Shown here in pieces: positions 1 to 35,999 of a stretch of 64,000 nt of DNA. Origin of the DNA: Cristatella mucedo (lineage: Eukaryota; Bryozoa; Phylactolaemata; Cristatellidae); NCBI GenBank assembly GCA_009760855.2, contig WPIO01000001.1:14167501-14231500 (forward strand), in the 5' to 3' direction. The notes below the pieces were generated by a model. It was not told where the DNA came from, did not search any database, and was given only the letters and a program-made list of their open reading frames with translations. Numbering within the stretch: position 1 is the first letter of the stretch; every line of letters begins with the position of its first letter. Both the position numbers and the translations under genes were made by a program.

Positions 1-126
1 GCCCGAACCTAGCCATTGATGCAAGCATAGCAAATGACAGAGCCTGAAGATCACGCTTGCAACGCAAAGCAAGATAAACAGGCCAGTCATTACCCCAGCA
101 GCTAGCTGCGTCATGAGCCTACTTAC

Positions 127-24519
<24,393 letters not shown>

Positions 24520-25119
24520 GACTCGTGTAGGCGAATGCTGGAGGAGCTTTAACGATCGGCCGGCTGACCACGAAGGTGAGAGTAGCCGAATTGCACACTC
24601 GGCCAGCCACACGTCGTCACACGACTTCGATGGCTCAACCCTCTGCCCTGCACAAACAGCAGTGACTGTGTATCCACCTCCGTGCAGCACGACATTTTCA
24701 CAACGCAATCGCTAAAGGTCAATCGATAAGCGACATTTAGAAAGTGGACAATAACTCCAACGGCAGTTTCACTGCAAGCAGGTCTGGTACCATGGCACAG
24801 AGAGTGGACTCAGCTCAGTGGCTACCTTGGCATGCAGGTAAGCAGTCACATGCCTTTGTCAGAGCCCTTTACAGAGTGCAGCACCACTAGTGCACGACAC
24901 TCACAGGCCAGAAGCAACCCGCCAGCCTCTGTTTCAACCGAGAGCGCACAAAGAGCCCTTTAAGTTCACGCTCACAGAAGGGTGTGGGTTGCCAGAAGTG
25001 AACTGTGTCACACAGAAAAGCTGCTTGCTTTGCAGGCAAGTTCTTTGCCAGTCTATAAAACTGGCTCGAATGTGCTCTCCCTCAGGGCTGCGCATGCAGG
25101 TCTTGTGCGTACCATTATA
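24520..25119. other. 5' flank of the PITPNM-like gene
   Basis: Expected site of 5' UTR and promoter for the minus-strand gene. I see no TATA box at a convincing distance and no other gene. Confidence 0.4.
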
Positions 25120-25295
25120 TGACAGAGATACTGACACTGTGCATACTGCCACTAACCATACTTGCATGCTGACCCTGTGCATGTCACCCCTAACCATTCG
25201 ACGGTGCTTCCTTTGCAGTAAATGTAAAGTGCCTAGAAAGAGATTGAGTTCTCTAAAAGCTCAATATCAAGTGTATTATTATTATTATTATTAGA
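25120..25295 (+). mobile_element. LINE-A 3' tail
   Basis: The repeated tail: CTGACACTGTGCATACTGCC, then GTGCCTAGAAAGAGATTGAG, then ATT repeats. Confidence 0.85.
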
Positions 25296-26580
25296 GATAG
25301 AACAGAATGCTCACAAAGATGAGAATCGCTGTGGCTTGAAAAACATTCAATCACAAAAGCTGACCAAAAAGATTTAATCAAAAACAACCACACAAAACCT
25401 ATAGAATAAAAAAGCCACACAAAGCCATAAAAGCACAAGCAATGCAGCTCCTAGCCACTAGCACACAACTTCCTGTTCAGCATTTCAGTGTCTAGATGCC
25501 CCCTCCGGATTATTGTCACACTTTACAAAAGGTTAGGTGTTGGGTATCGATGGTGGCCCTAGTGAAACAAGCTATGACTGACAGGAGCATTGATGCTAAG
25601 CTCCCATTAGTGCTCCAAGTGATCGAGCTTCGTGCACCCAAAACACAACCTTGTTACAGAAAGCAGTCGTCAAGAAAGGTGCCCACCTTGTTTGATGAAG
25701 CACGCCTATTGGCAAATTCATTTTAAAGGACCTACATGCTGTACCTTCACATAACTATCTGCATTTTGAGCATTTCAACGAAGCTTCGGGTCCCTAAGGA
25801 CCATGTCCTTCCTACTACCTTGCAATCGTACCGCTCATGCAGCAACAGCCCAGATCATCAACTGGGAAATTGTCAATGCTTTCAGCAGATCCCCATGCAT
25901 GCAGCTTGAGCGATCAGTTAACAACTACCGATGGTCGTAGAGAAGGGGGCTATCAGCCTGTAGCATCCCTTGAGCAAGATGGCAAGCCCCTTCAGCCTCC
26001 TCTGAGACTGACTGGACAATGCTACATCAAACCATTGTAATATTTTCTCGGAATACCCATGCCTAGCAATTGTACAGCAATTTCAGCCACATTTACCGGA
26101 ACTAAGCCTGAATTTTAAAAAGGCCACACTGAGGCCTGGGTGACAATAAAGTGCACTAAGAAAGATTCCTACTAGGCACTGTAGTTGTTTTTCCAAGGAC
26201 AAAAAGAGACCAATGACATGCAAATTATTGAAACAGCAGAGCTCTGTCGAAGTAAATCTCACTCTCTTATGCTTCCATCATCAGGTTAGTGTGACCGAAT
26301 AGCAAGTTTACTTGATAACGGCTTACTTTGGTAACCAATTCTTACCGGGATTGTATAATATATTCATTATCTAACGATGACTTGGAATTGGGGGCCATCT
26401 AACAGCAATTGACCGAAGTTTAGGAGGTAGTGGAAGATGCACCAACTGCTCTGATGTAATACACAAACGGCGGTGGCAGTCGCTTCTGTCATTTGATCCA
26501 GACCGTTGATCTTCAGGGTGCTTAGATACACATTGGCATATGATTATATAGAGTTGTCATGTATTCAACCCTGCTCCTGC
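25296..26580. other. intergenic, nothing recognised
   Basis: No gene, RNA or repeat family that I can support. Short ORFs here look like chance. Confidence 0.5.
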
Positions 26581-26584
26581 TAAG

Positions 26585-26680
26585 TCTCCATGAAGTGCCC
26601 AGAAAGAGATTTAGTTCTCGAATGAGGTTATGGTACAAATGTTTTCTCATTATTATTAAATTTATTATTATCATTGGCAC
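26585..26680 (+). mobile_element. LINE-A/SINE tail fragment
   Basis: GTGCCCAGAAAGAGATTTAG followed by ATT repeats. Confidence 0.6.
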
Positions 26681-26997
26681 CTTGTAGATTTGGTTATTCT
26701 ATTTAACAATTAACACTTCGCTTGAACCCTGAGCTCAAGGTCACACATGCATTCAGCCATTCAGGATTGCCGAGCAACATTGCAGTGGACCGTGTGGTTA
26801 TTCCCCTGGCCTTCTCCTGGACCTGCTTCAGTCGGCCTCTGGTTGCCAACCACAATAGACGCAATGGTTGCAGCTCTGCACCCAGTTGTAATTGAAAACG
26901 CACACTTGCATGCAGGCAGTACACCTAGATTCGGCTGAAGTGCACACTGTCGTGGTCATCCGAAGCCAAGGCCGAAAGCTCTGTGTTGACAGCAAGA

Positions 26998-27065
26998 GAC
27001 GGATAGCTCAATCGGTAGAACTAGCCAAGAAAACCAAAGGTTGTGAGATTGGTCGATCGAGGCAA
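26998..27065 (+). mobile_element. tRNA-like SINE head, degraded
   Basis: An A box resembling a real tRNA (GATAGCTCAATCGGTAGAAC), but the B box is mutated (TTGGTCGATCGA) and no cloverleaf can be folded convincingly, so a SINE relic is preferred over a tRNA gene. Confidence 0.45.
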
Positions 27066-27498
27066 AATTAGTCTCTTCTCAGTAGCATTGCAGACACCAT
27101 TCGGTCAGTCTATACTTAAAAAGTATAAATTGCTCACGTGTGTACAGGTCCAAGAAATGTACAGACTCAAGGTGCCACAGCATTTGGACGGCTGAGGCTG
27201 CCGCCTTGAAGACTGCCTACTCGCCTGCATTTTGAGTAAATATCGAACGTTGCTGTCACCAAACGTATGCACACTGGTTGTACTAAGAAAAAGTCCCTCG
27301 CCTCATCCCAAAAATGCTCGATCGGGTAAAGATCCGGAGACAGACTAGGCCAGTCCGGCACAGGAGAGCAACCGAACTCGGATGAATTGCTAAAATATAT
27401 ACTTAACTTTGGTGGTAGTGTTTTGTGTTGCTGTCCTGTTGAAAAATATAATCTAGTCCACGAAGTGCCATCGCACTAGGGAATCCCACGTTCGAAAG

Positions 27499-27640
27499 AA
27501 GGTCTAATGACCAAGGTCATGAGTTCGAGTCCTGCAGTGGGCGATCCTTATTGCCCATTGCAAGGGGTGGTGATAGCCGTTAGGCTCTTCTGCCACTATA
27601 CAAATGAGGCTATTAATTACTCTCCTACTGCCGATTATGG
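27499..27640 (+). mobile_element. SINE2 copy
   Basis: B box (CATGAGTTCGAGTCC), a body with GGTGGTGATAGCCGTTAGGC, then CACTATACAAATGAGGCT. Confidence 0.75.
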
Positions 27641-27644
27641 CTCA

Positions 27645-27890
27645 TCCTTTTCAGGGGTCCCGAGCGGCTACTTCTATGCTACTCACTACCTCAACTACTC
27701 TCCTGACTCTGCTATGCTTCCCACTTTCTCTTTGCTGCGTAAGACGAAGTCTGTTGGCTACCGAATGCGTACCGAAAGCCGCTTAGGCTGTGAGTGCGCT
27801 ATACAAAACTCTCCTGCGTAACACCCATATGGTCTTTATGACTTTGCGGAGTTACAGACGGAGATACATTACATTATTATTATTCTTAAA
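27645..27890 (+). mobile_element. LINE-B 3' end
   Basis: Plus-strand LINE-B 3' UTR (CTCAACTACTCTCCTGACTC, TGGTCTTTATGACTTTGCGG, ending in ATTATT). Confidence 0.75.
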
Positions 27891-28879
27891 TAAACGGCTT
27901 GGGTCATGGTGCCTGGTTTGCAAAGCAGGACTCCGATGCCATTGCTGCTGAAGCACCCTCAAATGACAACACATTTCCCCCGGAATTAGACTGCTTGCTG
28001 CAGGCATTTGGGTGAGTAAGCTTTGCAGGGTCGCCCAAGCAGGTAAAGCCTTCTTTTGCAGTTCAAAAGGAACACGAATTTGCTTTTGTCACTCGGTACA
28101 GTTCTATCCCACTCTGTAGCAGTCCGGTGGATCCAAGTTTTGACTGTCTGTAAACGACTTACCATTTTCTTTGTGGAGAGAAGTGAATTTCTCTTTGCGA
28201 CTTGAGAATGCAGACCAGCCTCGTCGAATCACCGTCTGACGGTAGCACCTCTAACTTGTTTCCAAGACTATGCTTGCAACTTATAACATGAGCTTGTTCG
28301 AAAGCAAAACGGTTCTTTAATGCCTCCAACTTGAGGATGGTGTTCCCCTCCTAGAGTGGCTCGACCAAAGAGCCTTGTTAACGCACCCACTCTCCACTAC
28401 TTTCACCAAGTTGCAGGCAACTGCACTTTTTGGTATTGACAGAGTAGTAGCAATTTAATAGTAAGAATGTCCCGCCTCAAGCAGAACTAAACTTGCACGC
28501 CTCACACGGCTTGACAATCGACCACCGGCATGGTTGGTCAGCCTTTCTCCGTGAATAAATAGGCCTCCACGAGTTTGCTGTATATTTCTGGGTCGTGTGC
28601 AGCATTAGGGTTTTGGCATAAACTGATGAATGGTTGTCTATAGACCGCTTATTCTGGCCAAACACCAATTGTTAAAAGGAGCTCAGAGTTTTTTTGGTGA
28701 ATTTTAGGCATACTATTCAAAACCTTATCGTTGCAATTCGTACTTAGATATCGCCAATAATTAGCAGACAGAATCTACATCCTCACTCCAGGCCCATCAT
28801 AAGTTTAGCAAAAACTACTAATACTGCAAATCTAGACCAGCCAAATACTCTTGTATTGAGTGTATATACTTGTCATCTA

Positions 28880-29365
28880 AGCCGTCGAAATCAGCTGCAG
28901 CCACTGATAAAAAGAATGCTAGCCTTGCAGACATCCAATCTCGATGTCGGCCAATTTTCTTAAGCTAAGCAACTATAAAGCCGAACTCCTACTCATAAGA
29001 TGCCCTAAGCAAATGGCTGGACGGCGAGACTGCTAGACTAGGAGAGTCTACAAGTTGAATTCGGAAAACTGCTTCCACAGCTAGTCTCACGTTAGGTCCC
29101 GTTGAAATACTACGGACTGTTTACCATGGTGGCTGGCTAAAGATCTTACTGGCTCCCCGGTTTTGTCTAGACAGGACTACTGTAATTCAGTTTTGGCAGG
29201 GCTACTAAAAAATGCAAATAAGTCTCTGCAGCTGATGATGAACATGGCTGTAAGGTTGGTCACATAATCTGAGAGGTTCGGCCACGTGTCTCCTTAGCTT
29301 AAGCAGCTACGATGGCTCCCGGTTGATCAAAGGACACAGAACAACATTTTTACTCCAACCTGAAA
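28880..29365 (+). mobile_element. LINE fragment, heavily degraded (RT C-terminal region)
   Basis: Recognisable order of blocks: MSANFLKLSNYKAELL-like, then a DYCNS-like block and WLPVDQR-like, with many stops. Continues after the SINE2 insertion at 29.37 kb into the LINE-B 3' end. Confidence 0.6.
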
Positions 29366-29369
29366 TGGT

Positions 29370-29545
29370 TGGCTGATTTAACAGCCTCGTTTTGATGGTG
29401 GCAGAGGAGCCTTAACGGTTACTATCACCACCGCTTGCAGTCGGTAACAAAGAATTGCCTGCTGCAGGACAAGAACCCATTACCTGGGTCGTGAAGAGCG
29501 AGTACCTTACCACCTGGGCGAAGACCCAGGGAGCAAGGTCCCCAA
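29370..29545 (-). mobile_element. SINE2 copy nested in LINE-B
   Basis: Reversed SINE2 (GCTGATTTAACAGCCTCGTT start, body complement ACCACCGCTTGCAGT) lying between two parts of one LINE-B copy. Confidence 0.7.
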
Positions 29546-29995
29546 TGCATTGGCTCCTTCATATCTAGCAGAACTGCTGCACCAATTTTAGCCTCCTCGT
29601 ACCCTCAGGTCCTCTATGGACAATAATTAGCTGTTCGATTCTTTCATTTCAAGTTCGTTGACGACAGGGGCTGTTGGTCTGCTGTCTTCAACTTTGGAAC
29701 TCACTCCCACAATTCTCACGCAACGACATCTTCGCCCCTCCTGCCAGCTGTAGCGAATCCTTTCCGGCCGTCCTTCGCTGCTACTTCCATGCTAGTAAAT
29801 TCTTCGACTGCACCCCTGACTCAGTTATGCTTTTCACTATCTCTTTGTTTTGTGAGATGGGGTCTGTTGGCTACTAACTGCACAACGAAAGCCGCTTAGG
29901 CTTGTAGCATGCTGTAGACAGCTCTCCAGCGTAACACCCACTTAGTCCTTGTGCCTTCGTGGAGTTATTGGCAGAGATAAATTACATTACCACTG
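29546..29995 (+). mobile_element. LINE-B 3' end with ORF2 C-terminus
   Basis: Encodes a SYLAELL-type block and LWNSLPQFSRNDI, then the LINE-B 3' UTR ending in ATTACATTA. Same family as 668-1,830. Confidence 0.75.
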
Positions 29996-30499
29996 CTTGC
30001 ACTCTTGCACAGTACGGCCTTGCACGCCGAGGATGATACTGCCATGCCAGCATAATACCATCTGACACCATTATCAGCAAGTCCTGTTAGGCAGGCGGTT
30101 TTCCTTCCATGTCTGGCCTACGGTTACATGTACCCGAACTCGCTTGACAAAAAACTTGAAATACTATGAAACAAAGGCCAAGCACAGCCGGATGGATTTT
30201 TTTTAAGAAGGAGGCTTCACAAATCCAGCAGTTCTTATTGGGCAGTTTTTTGACTACATTAAAAGCCGGAAACTGATGTTAAATAGATACTGCAAAAACA
30301 GACTCATTTGCATTATGTCTTTGCATCTGGTAAGTAAATTAATTATGCTGATAAAAAGCACCACTTGAGAACTATATTGCTAACTCATACGAATCCTATG
30401 TTATGGTGAAATTGTTCCGGCCAGTAGTGGAAAACCCTGAAATGGACTATGTTATATTTTGATTCTCGCGGCATATGGATTTTGCTGGACAATACTGTG

Positions 30500-30563
30500 T
30501 GTATATACCTATGCGTATGTGTGTACTCATGTGTACCGAATGTGTGTGCACGTGTGTGTGTGT

Positions 30564-30617
<54 letters not shown>

Positions 30618-30671
30618 CTATGCGTATGTGTGTGCACGTGTGTGTGTGTGTGTACCTATGCGTATGTGTGT

Positions 30672-30755
<84 letters not shown>

Positions 30756-30840
30756 ATGTCTGTGTGCATGTGTGTATGTGTGCAAGTGTGTATGTGTGCA
30801 AGTGTGTGCCCACGATTGTATTTGTGTGCATGGGCGATGT

Positions 30841-30872
<32 letters not shown>

Positions 30873-30895
30873 ATTTGTGTGCAAGCAAGAGTGTG
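30500..30895. repeat. (TG)n compound microsatellite, about 390 bp
   Basis: Long TG runs punctuated by three copies of TGTACCTATGCGTATGTGTG-type units and TGCA interruptions. A higher-order repeat, not coding. Confidence 0.95.
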
Positions 30896-31039
30896 TGCAC
30901 TCATATTGCATTCACAGTATATAACAAGCCAGTCAATCTTGCAACTGGTGCTATCTAAATCACGATATCACAGGCAGCACCGAATACCTTAACTCATATA
31001 TTAATACCTATAGAATAAAAATGAAAAATCAAGTACAAT

Positions 31040-31120
31040 GCAATGAATCTCCGTCTGTGACTCTAAAGTGTTTTTCTGGAGAGTTTTGTATAGAGCACTA
31101 AAAGCTTAAGCTGCTTTCGG
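31040..31120 (-). mobile_element. LINE-B 3' UTR fragment
   Basis: Short reversed piece with the TCTGGAGAGTTTTGTATAGA block. Confidence 0.6.
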
Positions 31121-31689
31121 TGCGAATCCAATGAATCGGCCAGTCAGTGCTACACCCATCCAGTGGTTATTCACTGCTTACAAGATTGTGCTGATTTGAC
31201 CGTTGAGACAGCACTCACCTCCTTACCACTAGCTAGCTCTATGGCCGTAGTAAGATGAAAGGCAGTAGTATGATCACGATCTCGACTTTCAAGTGTAATA
31301 TACCAAAGGACACAATAGGTCAGTCACCGTGCACGATGAACAGTATTACTACAACGATGAAAACAAAAAAGTATTACTCACATGAATAGCAAACACAGAA
31401 CTATCTTAAGATAAAGCCAAACTACTACTCCGGCTGCTGCTGTTACTGCAACCGCCACTACTGGAGCTGCTGATACCGCCAATATTGCTGAAGGTTTTAC
31501 ACAGGACACGGAGAATGCTTTGCATCTAAAGTTTCTCCCAAGCTCGGCATCACTAAGCTTTTTTCAAGTGCGCTTAAAAATTGCCAGTATTATATATCGG
31601 TAGCTCTGCATGTGTACTGCCACACATCAATTCCAGTAAATCTCCCAGTGGATGCATACGAAGGCTAAGGTTTGTGCTAAATTATACAG

Positions 31690-32525
31690 GCAGGCTACTG
31701 GCTAGTGTACACCACAACGGGGTGCAGCCCATAAAATCAGATAAATAGTAATGGATAAACTTAGCGTTACTCGTAAATTGTAAAACCTAAACTTCAAAAT
31801 GGGCAAGGCCAGGATATCTTGTGAAGCACCTGCATTCAATCTGGATGTCATGTTCTAAAACGTTTACTGGTTGACTGCATTAGCTCTGCAGTAAAGTCTG
31901 CCTCATTTCAGCTACACGTAATTGCAAGAATTTTGGCCAACAAAGGATACCACACCCAAACCACTCCACAAATTTGTGACATCCCATACAGACTTCTGCA
32001 ACTCACTACCCCCAATTCTTTCTGCCTGTGCAATAAGTCGCTTGCAGATAGTACAAAGCTCTTCAGCTGCTCTTGTCTATCAGGAACGTTGCAACAGCCA
32101 CATTACACCCCTTCTCACCGACCTGCACTGGCTCCCCATCAAGTTTCTATCACTTATTTTTAGGTCCCTTCATTCACTTCATCCGGCCTACCTAACGAAA
32201 TACTTAATTCTTAATCAAGCTTCACATGGTACCACGTCTTCTAACTCAGGTCGTTTAGCCGTGCCCCTAACCAATCTAAAATCCTTCGGAAACCGTGCCT
32301 TCAGTTTTTATGCTCCCAGAGCCTAGAACTCACTACCGACTGACGTCATGACACCCCCCCCCCGAATTAACGAAATAAAAATCCTCCTGTTCTGCACAGC
32401 ATTTGCTCGGTCCGTGGGAATTGTCCTTATAATGCTTCTTCGTGCTGACATGGTGCATTCGACCAGTAACATATTGACAGGCTTCCTTTCCAGCATTTAT
32501 AAAAACTGCCTAGAGAGAACTCTGA
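31690..32525 (+). mobile_element. LINE-A fragment, degraded
   Basis: Encodes KFVTSHTDFCNSL, ISRLQIVQSSSAALVYQE, LLTDLHWLP and LTNLKSFGNRAFSFYAPRA, the LINE-A C-terminal half, with frameshifts. A C homopolymer (32,353-32,361) interrupts the C-terminus. Confidence 0.85.
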
Positions 32526-32529
32526 TCGT

Positions 32530-33645
32530 AGACATTGTGAGTGGGACGACCATCAGTGGCCAGGCTACCAGCATTAATGCTGAGGGGAGGGGGCCTTGCC
32601 GGAATATTGTTAAGGGGCCCAGAACCCATCTAGGGGAAGGTTTGAAGCTTGACCTAGCCTGAGCAAGAAAATCGTAGCAGATGGCAGGCCCCTTTCACGG
32701 CATAGGCTTATGGGTGCAGCCCCTAAGCTTTATGGCCCCAGATGGCATATCTATGTTGACATACCGATGCTAGTGCTGTTCCTCATAATTGTGTGCACAG
32801 CATGATTGATGTTCAAAGCATTTACACCATACTTAACGAGCCGCGATATGATTTATGACTCTAGGATATTAGGCTGTTCTCCTTGAATCTTTGTAGGACG
32901 CTAAATCTGCCAAACCATTCCTTGTGACTGTTCCCAGCAAATAAACAGGTGTGCCCCCCTCAATGACACCGAACTGCATAATGGCGATTCTCCTTCAGGC
33001 TGCCCATCTGGCCCCTCACGTCTTGGGATGCTGGCTATGCTTGATACACGGGTACTGTGCCAAATGCCTGGTATACAACAGGACTCGAGCCTAGACCTCA
33101 TTGCCTGTCATTGACAGCAGTCGATTTCAACTCAGAACCTCAGGACCCAGATCTGGTCGCATAGGCTTCACACCACGCATGAGTTTGGGCTCCGAATCAA
33201 TAACATCTAAGATCAGTGTGGCACAGTCTGGCTCCGCAAACAAGCATGTGATCCTGTGGGCTGGGGCCGACAATGAGGCCTGGCTGGCGGCTTGCGACTC
33301 AACATGTCCCTTCAACATTCCTACGATAGGCCGCAGCTGGAAAAGTTCAAGTCGGGCTCATACTTGCTTGCCCTCCACTGACTGGTTCTTACCACTTTCA
33401 CCTCGAATCCGCGACCACAGAACGTCTTGCTTGCCATTTGTAAGCTGACATCCTTTTTCTTATTCCTCAGTGCCACAGAAAAATGTGAGGAACCATCAAA
33501 CCCAGCTACACTCTATGTGCAGAAGTCACAAGTACTGGCTGCACAGCTATTACTGAAAAGCGTGTGCTGCACACCACTATCGACATGCGGCTGCTGCCAG
33601 ACTAAGCATTGGTATCCACATGCTCTTTCGGTTTGCATGCTATGA
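32530..33645. other. intergenic, nothing recognised
   Basis: No family signature in any frame. The ORFs of about 100 codons on both strands overlap each other and have no supporting features. Confidence 0.5.
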
Positions 33646-33647
33646 TG

Positions 33648-33802
33648 TGAGCTGGATTGGTCCAGCAGTTAAGGCCCTCGCCCCGGCCAAGGTCTGTCTG
33701 GCTGAGGTCGTGGGCTCGAGCCCCGAGGCATATGTAAAGCGCATGAATTGAGATTAAGTTCTCTTGGGGCGCTATACAAATGAATTATATTTATATTTAT
33801 AG
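33648..33802 (+). mobile_element. SINE1, best-preserved plus-strand copy
   Basis: A box GGTCCAGCAGTTAAGGCC, B box GGTCGTGGGCTCGAGCCCC, then GTAAAGCGC and the stem GAGATTAAGTTCTCTTGGGG, ending CGCTATACAAATGAATTATA. Structure: tRNA-like head plus a tail shared with LINE-A. Confidence 0.9.
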
Positions 33803-35405
33803 GCATGGAAGTTTTCTGCCTATGACGTGCACATACGAGGAAATTGCCGGCAAGGATAAGCTCTGCCTACTTTGTCAGCTAGCGACACAGTTAACGACTA
33901 GCTCTCGAAACCGTGATCACGGCTGAGCACATGACAATTTAAAAGTGCAGCTCGAGCACTGCACGCGTGTGCTCGCGCACGCACACACACAAACACACTG
34001 CACACAGGTCGGAGCAAACACTATAGGCAGAACTCGAGGCACTCACTAGACCCACCCAGAGACCTGAAGGCTTGTAGCTCGGCTGCCAATTGCATGCACA
34101 ATGCACCAAACAAGCTCCACCAGGCACGGAGAGCTCACGTGTGCCGAGTTTACAGCAGACTAGCCTGGGTATTGCCAGCCCTTCGCATGCATGGCCCTGG
34201 CCAGCTAATAGGCCAAATGCAGCATGATTGCAAGCAAGGCACCGGCATGGCGCCGATTATGCGCCAAGACAGGCTCAAGATTAAAATGAAAAGTGCAGCC
34301 CAGCCACGTCCTAATGCGAGCCTGAGCACGATGACAGGTGGTGTCGTGCAGTCTTCCCGGATTAGCCAGATCTGCCTTTGTTCATCCTGGTCAGAATGGT
34401 GAGTGAAGTACAAAAGATCTTCTAAAAAGCAAAGTCCTATTTCGGCAAATTCGCTGGACAGTAGAAAGCACAGAGAGGCGACTAGTTTAACAGAGCAGGT
34501 CAGGCCAGCAGTTCCTTCTGCCGTCTTGCAACACGAGTTTTAATTTCCTGGTAAACAGCACTGAGCAGCAAGAAGCCTGCCCCTTTGGTCATCTTTTTAT
34601 CCTTGGGCTAGCGATTAAAACTCCAGCATCCCTGATCCACTTGACCTTGTCGCCTGCCTACCAATCTCAAGGTATGGCACTGGAATCGTTATAAAACCAA
34701 TACCACTGGCATGCATTTCATGGTGTGGCCTGCCATTCCCCCACCCTACCCCCCAGCACAGATCGATCTTCCTATCTGGCTTCCCGGCTGGATAGTGCAA
34801 TGTGCCAAAAAATGTTGACCCAACTCGAGAAACGCCCAGAACGAAGAGGCTGGAACAGGCCGGAGCTTTGCAGAGCTTCGGTAATGTCAATTTTACCTCG
34901 GACTGCAGTCAAGCAAATAAATACACATCGGCTACCAAGGCTAAGCAAATAATGCAAAACAATCCAGGCCACACTTCCAGCTCAGGCAGCACATGGGCAG
35001 CCATGTCAAACATGGGCACCCATGTCACTCAGCAATTAACCTTTGCAGTAAAAAAACCGAAGCATCCAAAGCCATACACCAGATGTGGCATGCATAGTGC
35101 AACGTAAGAGGCAAGCATCCCTAGCTATATACACATGTAGCACAATTTTGTTCCTGCCCAGCACAGGTAACAACAAATTAGGGCCAGATTCAAAGAGCTG
35201 TTCTGAAGCAAAGGTCTGTACAGGCATGATCTGTGCATACACAGGCCAAATGAATGGCTACAATAGTATAATAAATGACAATGCAATTTCTGTTATCAGG
35301 CCAGCACCTTCTCATAGACCCATCTGTTCACCTTGCTGGGGCCTGGTGCCAGATCTTAAAAAAAGAAGATACATCTGATGACCTGGGGAGCTCTTGTAAA
35401 TAAAG
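33803..35405. other. intergenic, nothing recognised
   Basis: No gene that I can support. A short CA-rich patch near 33,960-34,000. Opposing ORFs look like chance. Confidence 0.5.
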
Positions 35406-35411
35406 AAAACA

Positions 35412-35520
35412 TTAGCTGATTCAACAAGCTCATTTGTATAATGGCAGAAGAGCCTCAATGGCTATCACCATCTCTTGCAGTTGGCAATAAAGGATCGCCC
35501 ATTGCAGAATTCGAATGTTT
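35412..35520 (-). mobile_element. SINE2 fragment
   Basis: Reversed SINE2 body (TTAGCTGATTCAACAAGCTC start, then GGCTATCACCATCTCTTGCA). Confidence 0.7.
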
Positions 35521-35904
35521 CCAAAATAAAACCAATTACTAAAATAAAGAAATGATGGATTACTAAAAAGAAGGGGAAATGGCCTCAAGTGAGTCTACAA
35601 ATAAGTGTATGCACAACTACTAGTGTGAATTGTATTACCGTTAAAATTGGTCTGCTTGCCCTCAAGGCTGCCAGTCCATCTTCTAAACTAACGATTCAAG
35701 GCTCTGCAATGGCCCATGGCCAAACAGGACATTAACGTATTGCTTACCTATGTCACGGGACTGCTTTGGATCCAGTTACGAAAATTGAGAAAGCTTACCC
35801 CGGAATTGCCTCTGGAATGGTCAACAGAATGCAGTGACACCCCAATGTTGCTACTGTTTCGGGTAAAAATAGGCAATGTAATTCCTAAAGCAATTAATGG
35901 CAAC

Positions 35905-35990
35905 CTGGGTCTTTCTTAGCTCAGGGATAAGATGCTAGCACTTTACGACATAGGTCGTGGGTTCGAGTCATGCAGCAACCAATCCTGTAC
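35905..35990 (+). mobile_element. tRNA-like SINE head upstream of LINE-A
   Basis: A box CTTAGCTCAGGGATAAG and B box GGTCGTGGGTTCGAGTC about 34 bp apart, as in a tRNA, but the sequence between does not fold as a tRNA. It abuts the LINE-A copy. Confidence 0.5.
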
Positions 35991-35999
35991 TGACAAGCT

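Larger units (their letters stand above)
27175..28700 (-). mobile_element. Tc1/mariner-like transposon copy 2, degraded and interrupted
   Basis: The minus strand encodes PDWPSLSPDLYPIEHFWDE, the signature of the DDE transposase C-terminal half (family pattern WPxxSPDLxPIExxWxxL). Upstream pieces are frameshifted. A SINE2 head and LINE-B tail (27.50-27.89 kb) are inserted inside it. Shares blocks with 16.8-18.1 kb. Confidence 0.78.

Noticed and set aside
26998-27065. Functional tRNA gene
   Set aside because: A-box-like start only; B box and cloverleaf pairing are not conserved.
30449-30992. Cys/Val-rich and His/Thr-rich ORFs of up to 177 codons
   Set aside because: Translations of a TG/CA microsatellite.
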